A stretch of DNA of 64,000 bases from contig JAZUFZ010000030.1 in assembly GCA_045640985.1 (NCBI GenBank), forward strand, positions 3,341 through 67,340, read 5' to 3'. The translations under genes and the position numbers were made by a program. The notes under the pieces are model-generated. The model ran no database searches, was not told the DNA's origin, and worked only from the letters and a program-made list of their open reading frames with translations. The number at the start of each line of letters is the position of its first letter. The stretch's first letter is position 1. Shown here piece by piece: positions 25,001 to 34,302 of this stretch. Source of the stretch: Colimorpha sp045640985. GTDB lineage: Bacteria > Bacteroidota > Bacteroidia > Bacteroidales > P3.

Positions 25001-28000
25001 CAAAGACATTGTTGACGGTGCCGCCATTGATGGCTACCACGGTCTTACCAACCACACCAGCAGCATTAGTAGCATCACCCAAACCGCCGCCATAGAGGTC
25101 GCCATTGATGGTGCCCGAGGTCAGCGTTACCGTTGTGGTTTCGGTGCTGGCGTCATTTACGTTTCCCAGTGCGGAACCGCCATAGACATCGCCATAGATA
25201 GTAGCACTTGAACCATTGATAGTGACTGCTACATTGCCGCCTGTTTGAGTTTGAGAACCATAGCCACCGCCATGAACGTTGGCTTTATGAGTGGCATCGG
25301 TTCCTACAGTGCCACCTGTCACACCTACTGTGATATCTCCACTAACCTTTCCTTTGGTGTTACATCCACCATAGAGGCCTCCAGTCACGCTGCCCGCACT
25401 CATCGCGATAGTGGCAGTGCTGGAAACGCCAGCCTCGTTACCGCCACCATACACATTGGCAGCAGTAGCGCCAGTCAGTTTCACAGAAGTAGTACCCGTG
25501 ATAGCAGCCAGGTTACCGCCACCGAAAGCACGGGTCACAGATCCAGCAGTAAGATTAACAGTGGTATTTCCAGTCACTTCAGCAGCATCGCCGCCACCGA
25601 AGACATCAACAACGGTCATATCTGTTGCCGTCTTGTTGATATTTACAATAGGATCACCCGTAATGACAGCCGATTCTCCCAAACCACCGCCATATACATT
25701 TTTCATCGTACCGCCATTGACAGTGACTGTAGGATCCGCTGTTGCGGCAGCGAGGTTGCCGCCGCCATATACATTATTAGTAATGGTACCTGTCGTTACA
25801 GTTACAGTCACATCACCTGTAGGACCACCATTGAGGTTATTACAGCCGAAAACATTATTTGATTTACCGCCATTCACTGTTACGGTAGTATTTCCGGTCA
25901 CCATGGCAGCAACAGCTGTAATGCTATTTTCTGCATCAGCCAAACGGCCGAGACCACCACCATACGTATTGCCCGTCACAGTACCACCAGTAAGACTTAC
26001 TGTGGTGTTGCCTGTCACGTTGGCAAGAGCACCACCACCATAGACATCTTTGGTCACGGTTCCCGTTTTTACGGTTACAGAGGGGTTGCCCACAGTGTTG
26101 GCTTCGCTACCACCGCCAAAGACGTTGCCGCTTACCGTACCACCATCGACCAAAACTGTAGGATTGCTGGTAACTGTTGCCGTAGAGCCTAAACCACCAC
26201 CGAATACATCATAGGTAACAGTACCATTCTTGATATTGACTGCGGGATAGGAACCAGGAGTGGTAGGAGTATAGGCTGCCTTGTTACCGGCGCCATAGAC
26301 GTTGCCAACAGAGAAGGAACTGCAATCGGTAGCCTTGTCGATATTCACGGTGATGGATCCTGTAATATTACCGCTGGTGTTGTTACCGCCAAACACGCGT
26401 TTGATGGTACCGCCAGTAATATTCAGAGTGATATCACTCGTGACTTCTGCCTGGTTGGCTCCGCCATAGACATCGTCAACAATGGCACCACAAGCAACGG
26501 TTACCGTACCCGCGTTACCTTCTGCAAGGTTACCTCCACCATAGAGCTCGTCAATCTTCTCATCGCACGAACCAGTTTTATCTACAGTGATTTTTGCAGT
26601 ACCGGAGATCTTACCTGCTGCATTACTGCCAGCGAATGCCTGATGGATGGTGCCAGCGTGTATAGTTGTGGTGGCATTGCCTTCTACGTTAGCAGCGCTT
26701 ACCTCACCATTACCGCCACCGAACACGCGGTTGATTGTACCGCCATTGATGGTGACACTCGTACTATTGCTGGAGCCTGTCACATGGGCAGCATTACCAC
26801 CGCCATAGACAGAGCCATTGGTATAGGTGGTAACTCCATCCGTGGTGGAAGTTTTGCCAATCTTGGTATTGCAGTTCTGTACCAAAACCACAGGGCTTCC
26901 TGCTACATTGGCCGCATCACCGCCACCGAAGACGTTGCCGTCTATCGTTACAACATCCGTGCTTGTCGTGGAACCGATGGTTACCTGAGGATTTCCTGTA
27001 ACAACAGCAGTAGAGCCAAGTCCACCTCCAAAGACGGAACCTGAGAGATGTCCTTTTTCAATCTTGACAACAGGATAGTTTGCACCACTACCGTAAGCAG
27101 CCTTATTGCCACCGCCGTAAACATTGCCGACAAGCATGGCCTCATCACAAGAATTATCTTCCTTGACAGTTACAGTGATAGTTCCATTAATTGTTCCACT
27201 ATTGTTGTTGCCGCCAAAGACATTGTCGATATGACCAGCCTTGATATCCAAACCAATATTGCCAGTGATGTTTGCCTGGTTGGCACCGCCATATACATTG
27301 CGGATATAGCCACTTTCGGTTACACCTTCAGATGCTGCAACATAGGGGCCTGTACATCCGATATTCACCGTTCCAGCATTACTTGCAGCCTTGTTGCCAC
27401 CGCCATATACGTTGTCGATAGCCATGGGGCAAGCAGTGCCACTTGTACTTTCTGCCTGAGAATTTACATTTACAGTGATTGTTCCTCCAATAGTACCATT
27501 GGTATTGGAACCGCCATAGACGTCGCCGATGGTACCACCGTAAATATTGACACTTGTGTTGCCATTTACGTTAGCGGCCGTCACCTGACCATTACCGCCA
27601 CCGAAGACGTTGCCAATCTTGTTGCCGCCATAGATGGTGACATCGGTAACAGCCACGGCAGCAGCATTACCACCACCATACACATATTCTATACTATTGT
27701 CGCAATTGTGGACGGTCACCGTGGGATAGCCGTTTCCGTAGGTATAGCCAGCCTTGTTTCCGCCGCCATAGACGGAGAATAAAGCATAGCCGCCAGCTGC
27801 AGGAGCAGGATCTGTACCATAGATATCAACAGTAACTGCACGTTGTGGTGCGCCATTAATGTTGTTGGCACCATAGACAGCGCCAGAACCGTTGGCACCA
27901 TTCTCATCAGTCTTCTTTACACTACCGCCATACACCTTTACCTTCACGGGGCCATAAACATTAGCAGCAGTACCAGTTGCACCCAACGCGCCACCATAAA

Positions 28001-31000
28001 GTGAGCCATTGATGGTGCCAGCATTCAAGGTAACATAGGTATGATAAGTATCCGCAGCAGTAGTACCATTGACTTCACCCAATGCGGAACCGCCATAAAC
28101 ATCGCCATAAACTACTGCAGTGCCAGAAGTGATATCATCGTCATCGCGCAAACCGAGGGTAACATCCACATTTTGAGAAACAGTAGTGCTTGCACCATAA
28201 CCGCCACCGTGGATGTTGGCAGGATTGGTAGAAGTACCAACCTGACCGCCTGTAACGACCATATTAACATTACCAGAGAGTGTACCAGATGCATTACTGC
28301 CTCCAAAGAGTCCGCCACCATGATTGCTACTATAAGTAACACCATCAATCTGACCACCTGTCATATATATGTTTACGTCTTTACCATCATTTTGTCTAGC
28401 TCCACCATAAACACCTCCAAAAGAAGTCGACTGACTATCGTATAAACTCTTTACATGTCCACCTGTAATATATACATTTGCCGTGTTTGTTGATTTACCG
28501 AATGCGCCTCCACCATAAGCGCCATATTCAATTTCTGCATTATCAGCTATAACACCATTACTACTCACAGAAACGGAGCCTGAACTGCTTCCTGTGCCAT
28601 TCCCACAACCTGAAGCAAAAACATTACCACCTATTGAATTATTAATCTTTGTTGTGGAAGAGTTAGTTCGGTTTTGATATTGTGTTGCTATTTTTGCATT
28701 ACCCCCAAAATACACATAAGTAGAGCCATATAAAACTCCGTTATTTGATGAAGTACCATTAGCAGCACCTGCTACCCAACCACCAATCTGACCTCCTGTA
28801 AAGATTAATATACGATTTCCATGACTATTATATTGCTGAGCTGAACCATAAATAGATCCTCTTACAATGCCTCCCCTCATTCTAAATGTAAAAGCAGTAT
28901 AATTATTAGCAGTAGTTGAATTATCTTGTCCTCCACTGATATTTGCATACCATTCACCTCCCTCAATTTCAAAATACCGACTTCTTTCGGGACTTGTTCC
29001 ACTATAATAGGATAGATAATAACTATCACTTCTGGAGGCACTTCCAATACTTATACCTGTCATAAAACTACCACTCTTAGAATAGACTCGACATGCTTCT
29101 TGTGCATAATTAGAACCTCCATCACAACGATCGACCTCAAATCGTCCAGAGAATGTTAATTTTGTATTGTCGCTATTGGCACGGTCATAGTCGTTTCCTA
29201 AGACCAAAATTTGTTTTGTAATACTGGTCGGTTTACTGCTATAATGCGTTAATGAAGTAAACGCACCACTCTCAATCTTTGCCACTTGATTGATGGTTCC
29301 GTTATTTCCTGCCAAGGTTACGGAACGAGTGGTTCCTGAACAAGTTACTCCTCGTCCTATCCAAAGATTGCTCCCTCCCATGGCAATAGCTCCATTGGGA
29401 TTCCATTTGGCATGCTCAATCTTTGCGATACCGCCAGAGGGAGGTGTAATACTACCTGTGAAAGTATAAGTTCTATAATCATCACTACCATCAGGTTCTA
29501 CCATCATAATTGTACAAGGGTCTGTGGGTGAAATATTACTTGTTGTATTTTTAGTATAAACTATAATATTAGTTTCATAAGTTCCCGAAGAATTAAGTCC
29601 TGTTATCTTATCTTTTACGATAGTTGCATCAACCCAGGTGGCTTCGAATACGATTTCGGCGGAAGTTCCATTAATGCCAGCATCGGGAAGCGTGAGTGTT
29701 AACTCCTCATCCAAAGCAAGAGTTGCATTGGAAGTAGTTGAGTGTCCACTAATAGATGCCCCCGTACCAGTAATACTCTTCAATTTCCATCCACCGAAAC
29801 CTTTGCCTGTGGGACGTTTGCTGAATGGGTTGGAGATGACTTGGTATTTATAGGTACCACCTACTTTTTCGATGGTTTTGTAGTACACAAATGTTGTTTC
29901 CGATTCCGAAATAGATACCGCACCACCGTTGGCTTGATAGGTAATCTTTACGTTGCGAGGGTCTGGACTATACATCTTACCTGCATAGTTGGTGTTATAA
30001 TTGCCTCCATCAACTGTTGTGGGTACTCCAGCATAGTAGGTCCAGGTATGGTCTTCATAGTCGTTAAGATAGACTGTTCCTCCAGTAGTAGTACCAGAAG
30101 CAGTATATAATTTTGTAGCAGGGTCGGAAGGAAGGCAGTCGTCATTGGTAGCGATAACCTTGATGATTTTCTCGTTGTTGGCAAGGTTCTTGGCTATAGG
30201 TGTACCATTCCATGTTGTGGTTGGAGTGCAGCTGCCATCGGCTGATATACAATATTTATATGTAACGGTGCCTTCTTCGGGACAAGTGAAAGAGATCTTT
30301 CCGTCCCCATCAACGAGAATGCTCGGCGTAGCAACCTTACAAGAACTGTAAGTTCTGGTAAGGATATCGGACGGCAACCAGTATGCCGCATCAGTACCTG
30401 TAACAATCGCAATGGCACGAACCTCATCTCCGGGTTCTACTGCAAATGGGGCAGTGTAGGCTGTAGAGGATGCTGTAGGATCAGAACCATTGATGGTATA
30501 GTATATCGTAGCCGCGGTGGTCGTGGTAGCAAGTGTTGCCGTTGCTCCATCAGCGGTGACATTAGAGAATGAGATTGTGGGTGTTGCACATTTGTCTTTG
30601 ACAGTTACTGTAATAGTCGTAGAGACAGACTGCGTGGGATCAATCTTTTTGGCAGTAATCGTAATAGTTGCAGTGCCCGCCGAAACGCCAGTAACAACAC
30701 CTGTAGCAGCATCGACTGTAGCGACAGAGGTGGCATTTGATGAGAAACTTAAATCGGAGAAGCATCCTGTTGGGGTAAGCATCGGTACGATGGTTGACGT
30801 CTCACCTATTGCAAGCGTGATATTGTTTGCAGAAACAGCCGTTGGATCATCAAGCTTCTTGAAAATAGCATACCTCGTTATGTTCTGCGTGGTGCCCGCA
30901 CTGTTGTTGGTCACCGTATAGGTCATGCTTTGAGCCGTAGTTGCCGTACCTGTAGAGGATTCGTTCCAACCCACCCACTCATAGCCACGATTGGGAGTGC

Positions 31001-31556
31001 TCACACTAAATGTTGCGGTAGTGGATGCAGAAGTACTATTGTAATGTTCACCATATTTCGACTCTTCTGCCACAGAAGCAGTAACAGTACCGCCCGCGGT
31101 AGGTGTCGCTATTGCTGTAGCCGAGAATGAGAATGTTGGTCGCGGCTTAAAAATAGCATATTTGGTACCTGAATTCGCTGGATTTTCAGATGTCTCATCT
31201 GTAGTAACCGTTTGTTGCCAAGGGCTATCTGTTGAACTGATAGTTTCGGTATTATCAGCATCTGCCCAACCAATAAACTCGGAACCTGTACTTGCCTTCG
31301 CAAATAAATAAAATGTAATATCAACATTATCTGAGAATGCAGAAGATTCACTATATGTGAGTGAACTTTCTTCTGTAAATGTCTCAGGAGTAGTCGGATT
31401 ATTTCCTACATATACCAAGCCTTCCCCAGTACTGGCCTGACTAACTTTCGCCGTATATTTGGCATAGTACGTTCCTGCCATCGCATACTGTCCAAATCCA
31501 AGGACTGCAATTAATACAAGTAAAACTTTTTTGAAATCAGGACGATATTTTTTCAT
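22026..31556 (-). CDS. Giant glycine-rich VYGGG-repeat surface protein
   Basis: 3,176 residues from the ATG at 31556 (a TTG six codons upstream is less likely). Signal peptide to ~27 (FGQYAMAG). Order of domains: InlB-B-like repeats ~28-230 with GWADADN and YAIFK motifs; a Big_2 Ig-like domain ~235-325; a chitobiase-C-terminal-like module ~330-410 (IYYTINGSDPTASS); another strand-rich module; one more InlB-like repeat ~530-640; a beta-rich segment ~650-1000; then ~2,170 residues of V(Y/F)GGGN-type repeats alternating with TV-x-I-x-GG-T strands, to the last residue. Blocks of several hundred residues recur almost unchanged, a sign of internal duplication. The pattern predicts a long parallel beta solenoid. 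No sorting domain or beta-barrel is seen at the C-terminus, so its anchoring is unknown. Confidence 0.85.
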   Translation of the reverse strand: MKKYRPDFKKVLLVLIAVLGFGQYAMAGTYYAKYTAKVSQASTGEGLVYVGNNPTTPETFTEESSLTYSESSAFSDNVDITFYLFAKASTGSEFIGWADADNTETISSTDSPWQQTVTTDETSENPANSGTKYAIFKPRPTFSFSATAIATPTAGGTVTASVAEESKYGEHYNSTSASTTATFSVSTPNRGYEWVGWNESSTGTATTAQSMTYTVTNNSAGTTQNITRYAIFKKLDDPTAVSANNITLAIGETSTIVPMLTPTGCFSDLSFSSNATSVATVDAATGVVTGVSAGTATITITAKKIDPTQSVSTTITVTVKDKCATPTISFSNVTADGATATLATTTTAATIYYTINGSDPTASSTAYTAPFAVEPGDEVRAIAIVTGTDAAYWLPSDILTRTYSSCKVATPSILVDGDGKISFTCPEEGTVTYKYCISADGSCTPTTTWNGTPIAKNLANNEKIIKVIATNDDCLPSDPATKLYTASGTTTGGTVYLNDYEDHTWTYYAGVPTTVDGGNYNTNYAGKMYSPDPRNVKITYQANGGAVSISESETTFVYYKTIEKVGGTYKYQVISNPFSKRPTGKGFGGWKLKSITGTGASISGHSTTSNATLALDEELTLTLPDAGINGTSAEIVFEATWVDATIVKDKITGLNSSGTYETNIIVYTKNTTSNISPTDPCTIMMVEPDGSDDYRTYTFTGSITPPSGGIAKIEHAKWNPNGAIAMGGSNLWIGRGVTCSGTTRSVTLAGNNGTINQVAKIESGAFTSLTHYSSKPTSITKQILVLGNDYDRANSDNTKLTFSGRFEVDRCDGGSNYAQEACRVYSKSGSFMTGISIGSASRSDSYYLSYYSGTSPERSRYFEIEGGEWYANISGGQDNSTTANNYTAFTFRMRGGIVRGSIYGSAQQYNSHGNRILIFTGGQIGGWVAGAANGTSSNNGVLYGSTYVYFGGNAKIATQYQNRTNSSTTKINNSIGGNVFASGCGNGTGSSSGSVSVSSNGVIADNAEIEYGAYGGGAFGKSTNTANVYITGGHVKSLYDSQSTSFGGVYGGARQNDGKDVNIYMTGGQIDGVTYSSNHGGGLFGGSNASGTLSGNVNMVVTGGQVGTSTNPANIHGGGYGASTTVSQNVDVTLGLRDDDDITSGTAVVYGDVYGGSALGEVNGTTAADTYHTYVTLNAGTINGSLYGGALGATGTAANVYGPVKVKVYGGSVKKTDENGANGSGAVYGANNINGAPQRAVTVDIYGTDPAPAAGGYALFSVYGGGNKAGYTYGNGYPTVTVHNCDNSIEYVYGGGNAAAVAVTDVTIYGGNKIGNVFGGGNGQVTAANVNGNTSVNIYGGTIGDVYGGSNTNGTIGGTITVNVNSQAESTSGTACPMAIDNVYGGGNKAASNAGTVNIGCTGPYVAASEGVTESGYIRNVYGGANQANITGNIGLDIKAGHIDNVFGGNNNSGTINGTITVTVKEDNSCDEAMLVGNVYGGGNKAAYGSGANYPVVKIEKGHLSGSVFGGGLGSTAVVTGNPQVTIGSTTSTDVVTIDGNVFGGGDAANVAGSPVVLVQNCNTKIGKTSTTDGVTTYTNGSVYGGGNAAHVTGSSNSTSVTINGGTINRVFGGGNGEVSAANVEGNATTTIHAGTIHQAFAGSNAAGKISGTAKITVDKTGSCDEKIDELYGGGNLAEGNAGTVTVACGAIVDDVYGGANQAEVTSDITLNITGGTIKRVFGGNNTSGNITGSITVNIDKATDCSSFSVGNVYGAGNKAAYTPTTPGSYPAVNIKNGTVTYDVFGGGLGSTATVTSNPTVLVDGGTVSGNVFGGGSEANTVGNPSVTVKTGTVTKDVYGGGALANVTGNTTVSLTGGTVTGNTYGGGLGRLADAENSITAVAAMVTGNTTVTVNGGKSNNVFGCNNLNGGPTGDVTVTVTTGTITNNVYGGGNLAAATADPTVTVNGGTMKNVYGGGLGESAVITGDPIVNINKTATDMTVVDVFGGGDAAEVTGNTTVNLTAGSVTRAFGGGNLAAITGTTSVKLTGATAANVYGGGNEAGVSSTATIAMSAGSVTGGLYGGCNTKGKVSGDITVGVTGGTVGTDATHKANVHGGGYGSQTQTGGNVAVTINGSSATIYGDVYGGSALGNVNDASTETTTVTLTSGTINGDLYGGGLGDATNAAGVVGKTVVAINGGTVNNVFGCNNANGAPVGGATVTVNGGTINNNVYGGGNLAAASVSPVVTINNGTLPGSVFGGGKGAPSDASHETAMVTGNPQVVIGDDVSTHSVSIAGNVFGGGDAANVKGATTVTVNKCNTLIGAKTSGAWSTTAGTVYGGGNAADVVKNGSEGGSTSVIVNGGDIYRVFGGGNGEGASNPGANVANGTNVAIHAGNIHQAFAGSNAKGNITGSSAVTIDHDISTCNELVDEVYGGGNLAAGNAGEITVECGAVIGDLYGGANQADIGTSTNPSNITLNVAGGTINRVFGGNNTSGNIYGSITVNVEKADDCSLDLNYVYGAGNQAAYAPTTAGAYPAVNILKGTVKKDVFGGGLGSTAVVTSNPTVKINGGSVTGNVFGGGSAANVKGNTTVTLTTGSAGSLYGGGEAASVLANGTTYPGNTSVSVAGGTVGNSIYGGGLGNTTTVAGNVAVSVSGGAITKDVYGGSGFGTVNTNGDNSTTVTISGGTVSGDIYGGGFGQVASGSNPAYAADVNGDVAVLINGGSMRNVFGCNNANGAPKNDVSVTVNGGTISNNIYGGGNLAAASVNPVVTINNGTFTGSVFGGGLGASAIITGNPLVTIGNNDDDQQVTIRGNVFGGGDAANVAGKPKVVINDCATVIGTYTGSGESLVWSTTDGTVYGGGNAADITGSGNGTNVIINGGMIRRAFGGGNGAGTDNPGANVAGNTLITIKGGTIGEAFGGSNAKGVINGTPNVVIDDEEGDCELNLLDLYGGGNETPSAGGSLVVEGCKHIRNVYGGANKADITSDIKVTIKSGYINNVFGGNNNSGAIKGKIVVNINRDGECWEVENVYGGGNLAVYSVYGYNTDGTPKTSGTKEYSDPEVHIINGKVNHNVFGAGKGDGTIISGTTYKGHVFGSPKVYVTGGSCENVYGGGDAAPVNGDTYVEINATAAPVDATNHVSGNVFGGGLGATAKINGSTTVKILGEETKIGGNVYGGGNAGDVTGDTNVQIGSDE

Positions 31557-31610
31557 ATTATTTATATTTTTCAAAAGTTGATGTCTTTATGTTTAATAGT
31601 GTTATTTCCT

Positions 31611-31877
31611 TTATATGTTGTCATCTTGCCGCTGGGACTTGATGGGGGAAACTATTTTGTCATAGCTATTTTCATTTGTCGAGAGAAATGCTTGTTTTTC
31701 TTTTTCTATCACAGCTCGGAATTGTTCTTCTTCAAAGATGCGTTGGCCCAGATGCCAGAACATCTGCACACGACAAAAATCAACACTGCGCACGGCGTTG
31801 CTGCGGACATTGTCAATAATCTGACGGACATCAGTCATCAACGTTGGGGGCAATATGTTTATTCTGTCATCTGACAT
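31611..31877 (-). pseudogene. Remnant of a DUF1016 (YhcG/PDDEXK) nuclease gene
   Basis: 88 residues matching only the N-terminal part of DUF1016 proteins (DVRQIIDNVRSNAVRSVDF, then QMFWHLGQRIFEEEQ). Full-length members have about 340 residues with a C-terminal PD-(D/E)XK nuclease fold, which is absent: the frame stops 55 bp before the start of the giant VYGGG gene. The last ~35 residues do not look like the family. I read this as a decayed gene, with insertion or deletion having removed the nuclease part. A short expressed protein cannot be excluded. Confidence 0.7.
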
Positions 31878-31939
31878 AGCATCCTGTTTATCTTTTATTT
31901 ATCATTCCTATTTGAGTCTATTACTGTTTTGCTGCAAGG

Positions 31940-33142
31940 TTATCTGATTTGTCTTGATTGCCGGTTTCGGCGATATATGCCCCAATAGCTGACGATGAGG
32001 GCGAGGGTAAGTATTACATAGGTGGGGTCGGTGAGTTGATGTGGATATATTATCATCACGATGCTCCACAGCGCAAGGATGATGGCGTATGGCAGCGCCC
32101 AATAACGGCGCCATTTCCACAATATCAGCGGAAGTGGATTCAAAGGAATGATGAGCCAGCTCCACTCCGTACAGCACAGGTCCGAAAACACCACCAGATA
32201 CACCGTAAGAAGTCCTAAAAGAGTTTGTATTATCAGCAGCACATAGTCCATCCACTGTTTCTTCATGAAGACCGCCACCAGCGTAAGCACCAACAGCAAT
32301 ATGGCCACACATAACGGGGAACACAATGTATTGGGGAGCTGGTGTACACCTTCCAATAACACGGTCGGTTCCGTCTCCATCATCGGCTGACTGCAGACCG
32401 TGGCATGCCCCAGTACCTCTATCAGGTCCGCCGGCATAATGATTTTTTCTTCATTGGAGCAAGCCCGGTCGATAGACCCGTTGCAGATGAGATTAAGAAA
32501 GCACCACGTCCAGGAAGAAGACCCCTTGAGTTGCAATCCCGTCAGCTCTCTTCGCGAAAAGTTAAACGTTTCTGGCCACTCTCCATACTGGATTGGAATG
32601 GTATCCAATCCCTCCTTGAGCATCATCAGAGCACTATGGGCGCAGCCGCGTTGTAGATAGTCGTAAGGAAGGTTAGCCCCCTCCATCAGGTGGTTGTCCA
32701 GAATGCGCCAGAGATTCTGCTTTACCGCAATAGGAAGGTTCAACCGATATTCCCGCACTCCGCGGCCTTCAGGACGATAAATGTCGAGATATTCTTCCAA
32801 AGGAATGGCAAAAAGTCCCATCTTAAGATTCCCAGCGAGAAATTTCACCACCTGTCCTTTGACTGGTTCCGCCTCGTAGGAAAAGACATAATCAAGGTTA
32901 TGGGTAGGGCATTGCATGTGAAGCGCCACATGTCCCACACGGGAATAAAGCACGTCGCCGGGGTCTGCAACAATGAGCGAAGCAATAACATAATCTTCCG
33001 AAACAGAATCGGGCACCTGTGCGTATGCATTTCTGCCACATAGGAGCAATATAACAAAAAAGACATACAAAACAAGACGTACATTACGTCCTGCTGTCTG
33101 AAAGACAGATGAACCACTTTGTATGTTCCTTTTTCTTGGCAT
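31940..33142 (-). CDS. DUF4105 / Lnb-type membrane protein
   Basis: 400 residues. A signal-anchor helix lies at ~22-42 (LVLYVFFVILLLCG), then a periplasmic DUF4105 domain at ~45-270 (GDVLYSRVGHVALHM, YDYLQRGCAHSALMML), then four or five hydrophobic helices to the end (LCVAILLLVLTLVAVFM, YVLLIIQTLLGLLTVYLVVF). The conserved His in GHVALH and Cys in RGCAHS sit where the family has its putative catalytic residues. DUF4105 proteins of Bacteroides are reported as the lipoprotein N-acyltransferase Lnb, which adds the third acyl chain to outer-membrane lipoproteins. Assigning that role here rests on family membership only. The gene is divergent from rsgA. Confidence 0.8.
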   Translation of the reverse strand: MPRKRNIQSGSSVFQTAGRNVRLVLYVFFVILLLCGRNAYAQVPDSVSEDYVIASLIVADPGDVLYSRVGHVALHMQCPTHNLDYVFSYEAEPVKGQVVKFLAGNLKMGLFAIPLEEYLDIYRPEGRGVREYRLNLPIAVKQNLWRILDNHLMEGANLPYDYLQRGCAHSALMMLKEGLDTIPIQYGEWPETFNFSRRELTGLQLKGSSSWTWCFLNLICNGSIDRACSNEEKIIMPADLIEVLGHATVCSQPMMETEPTVLLEGVHQLPNTLCSPLCVAILLLVLTLVAVFMKKQWMDYVLLIIQTLLGLLTVYLVVFSDLCCTEWSWLIIPLNPLPLILWKWRRYWALPYAIILALWSIVMIIYPHQLTDPTYVILTLALIVSYWGIYRRNRQSRQIR

Positions 33143-33250
33143 TTTTATTTATCTATTCTTATTTTTTATGGACTGTTCCAAACTCTAATATTGATATAAC
33201 ACGCTGACTATTATCAAATCAGCATAATCGTGCATAATAATTACTTTGTG

Positions 33251-33258
33251 CAAATATA
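33251..33258 (-). promoter_or_regulatory. -7 box for the DUF4105 gene
   Basis: On the minus strand TATATTTG followed by CA is a consensus -7 element, ~105 bp before the start codon at 33142. No clear -33 TTTG is seen. It leaves a leader of about 100 bases. Confidence 0.55.
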
Positions 33259-33326
33259 CGGAATAATTTTTACATAATGAATATAAATGATAATAATTAT
33301 TTTTTTTTAACATTTTATGAGGAAAA

Positions 33327-33358
33327 TTTGGCAGAACTGGAAAATGTGTGTAATTTTG
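33327..33358 (+). promoter_or_regulatory. Promoter of rsgA (decides its start)
   Basis: TTTG (33327-33330), a 20-bp spacer, TAATTTTG (33351-33358). Transcription would start near 33364, so the ATG at 33382 must be the start codon and the in-frame ATG at 33277 lies upstream of the transcript. Confidence 0.8.
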
Positions 33359-33381
33359 CATCGGTTTTCAATCTCACAAAA

Positions 33382-34302
33382 ATGCGCGGACTCATCACAC
33401 GGACAACCGGAAGCTGGTATAAAGTACTTGCTGATAATCAGCAGGTAGTAGATTGCCGTCTGCGCGGAAAGTTCCGCATAAGCGGCATCAAACAGACCAA
33501 CCCATTAGCTGTGGGTGACTGGGTGGAATTTGAAATCATGGAGGACGGAAACGGCCTTATTACCGCGATGGAAGAGCGGAAAAACCACCTCATCCGCCGT
33601 GCCACAAAACTGAGCAAGCAAACCCATGTGATTGCCGCGAATATCGACCTGCTCTGTCTGGTCGCAACCTTGGGATATCCCCGCACCTCAACCGGTTTCA
33701 TGGACCGGATGCTGGTCACCGCCGAGGCTTACCATATTCCCGCCGTTATCGTCATGAACAAGATTGACCTCTACAATGACGAACTGTGGGACATCCACAA
33801 CGAAATCAAGGAGATATATACCAATGCCGGCTATCAGGTATATGAGGTTTCCGCTTTAACCGGCGACGGAATCAACGAGTTGAAAAATCTCATTCAGGGC
33901 AAGGTATGCCTCTTCAGCGGACATTCCGGAGTGGGCAAATCCGCCCTGCTCAACGCCATCGACCCCACACTGGATCTGCGGGAAGGCGAGGTGAGCGACT
34001 GGACCCTCAAAGGGACCCACACCACGACGTTTGCCGAGATTTTTCCTTTCGGAGGCGGCTATCTGATTGACAGTCCGGGCATCAAGGAGTTCGGTATGGT
34101 GGATTTCGAAGATGCCGAAGTGGGACATTTCTTCCCCGAAATGCGGGCACGGCTCCACGACTGCTATTTCGCCAACTGTACCCACCGCCATGAGCCCCGA
34201 TGCGCCGTCAAGCAGGCGGTGGAAGACGGACTTATCAGCGAGGAACGTTATCACAATTATCTCAATATATTAGAGTCACTTAACGAGGAGCGGGGCCGAT
34301 GA
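33382..34302 (+). CDS. rsgA: Ribosome small-subunit-dependent GTPase RsgA
   Basis: 306 residues from the ATG at 33382, the usual RsgA length. An N-terminal OB fold (MRGLITRTTGSWYKVL, VGDWVEFE) is followed by a circularly permuted GTPase domain: NKID (G4) comes first, then the P-loop GHSGVGKS (G1), then DSPG (G3). A C-terminal zinc site is marked by CTHRHEPRC. RsgA binds the 30S subunit late in assembly, hydrolyses GTP and helps release assembly factors. A strong promoter sits just upstream. The stop overlaps the start of the next gene by 4 bp (ATGA), so the two are translationally coupled. Confidence 0.95.
   Translation: MRGLITRTTGSWYKVLADNQQVVDCRLRGKFRISGIKQTNPLAVGDWVEFEIMEDGNGLITAMEERKNHLIRRATKLSKQTHVIAANIDLLCLVATLGYPRTSTGFMDRMLVTAEAYHIPAVIVMNKIDLYNDELWDIHNEIKEIYTNAGYQVYEVSALTGDGINELKNLIQGKVCLFSGHSGVGKSALLNAIDPTLDLREGEVSDWTLKGTHTTTFAEIFPFGGGYLIDSPGIKEFGMVDFEDAEVGHFFPEMRARLHDCYFANCTHRHEPRCAVKQAVEDGLISEERYHNYLNILESLNEERGR

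Noticed and set aside
22197..27782. Several plus-strand open frames of 130-290 residues
   Set aside because: They lie inside the VYGGG-repeat gene and are repetitive mirror translations of it.
33277..33381. Upstream ATG of rsgA at 33277
   Set aside because: A TTTG-N20-TAATTTTG promoter lies between it and 33382, so it would not be transcribed from that promoter, and RsgA proteins begin at the RGLITRTTG segment.
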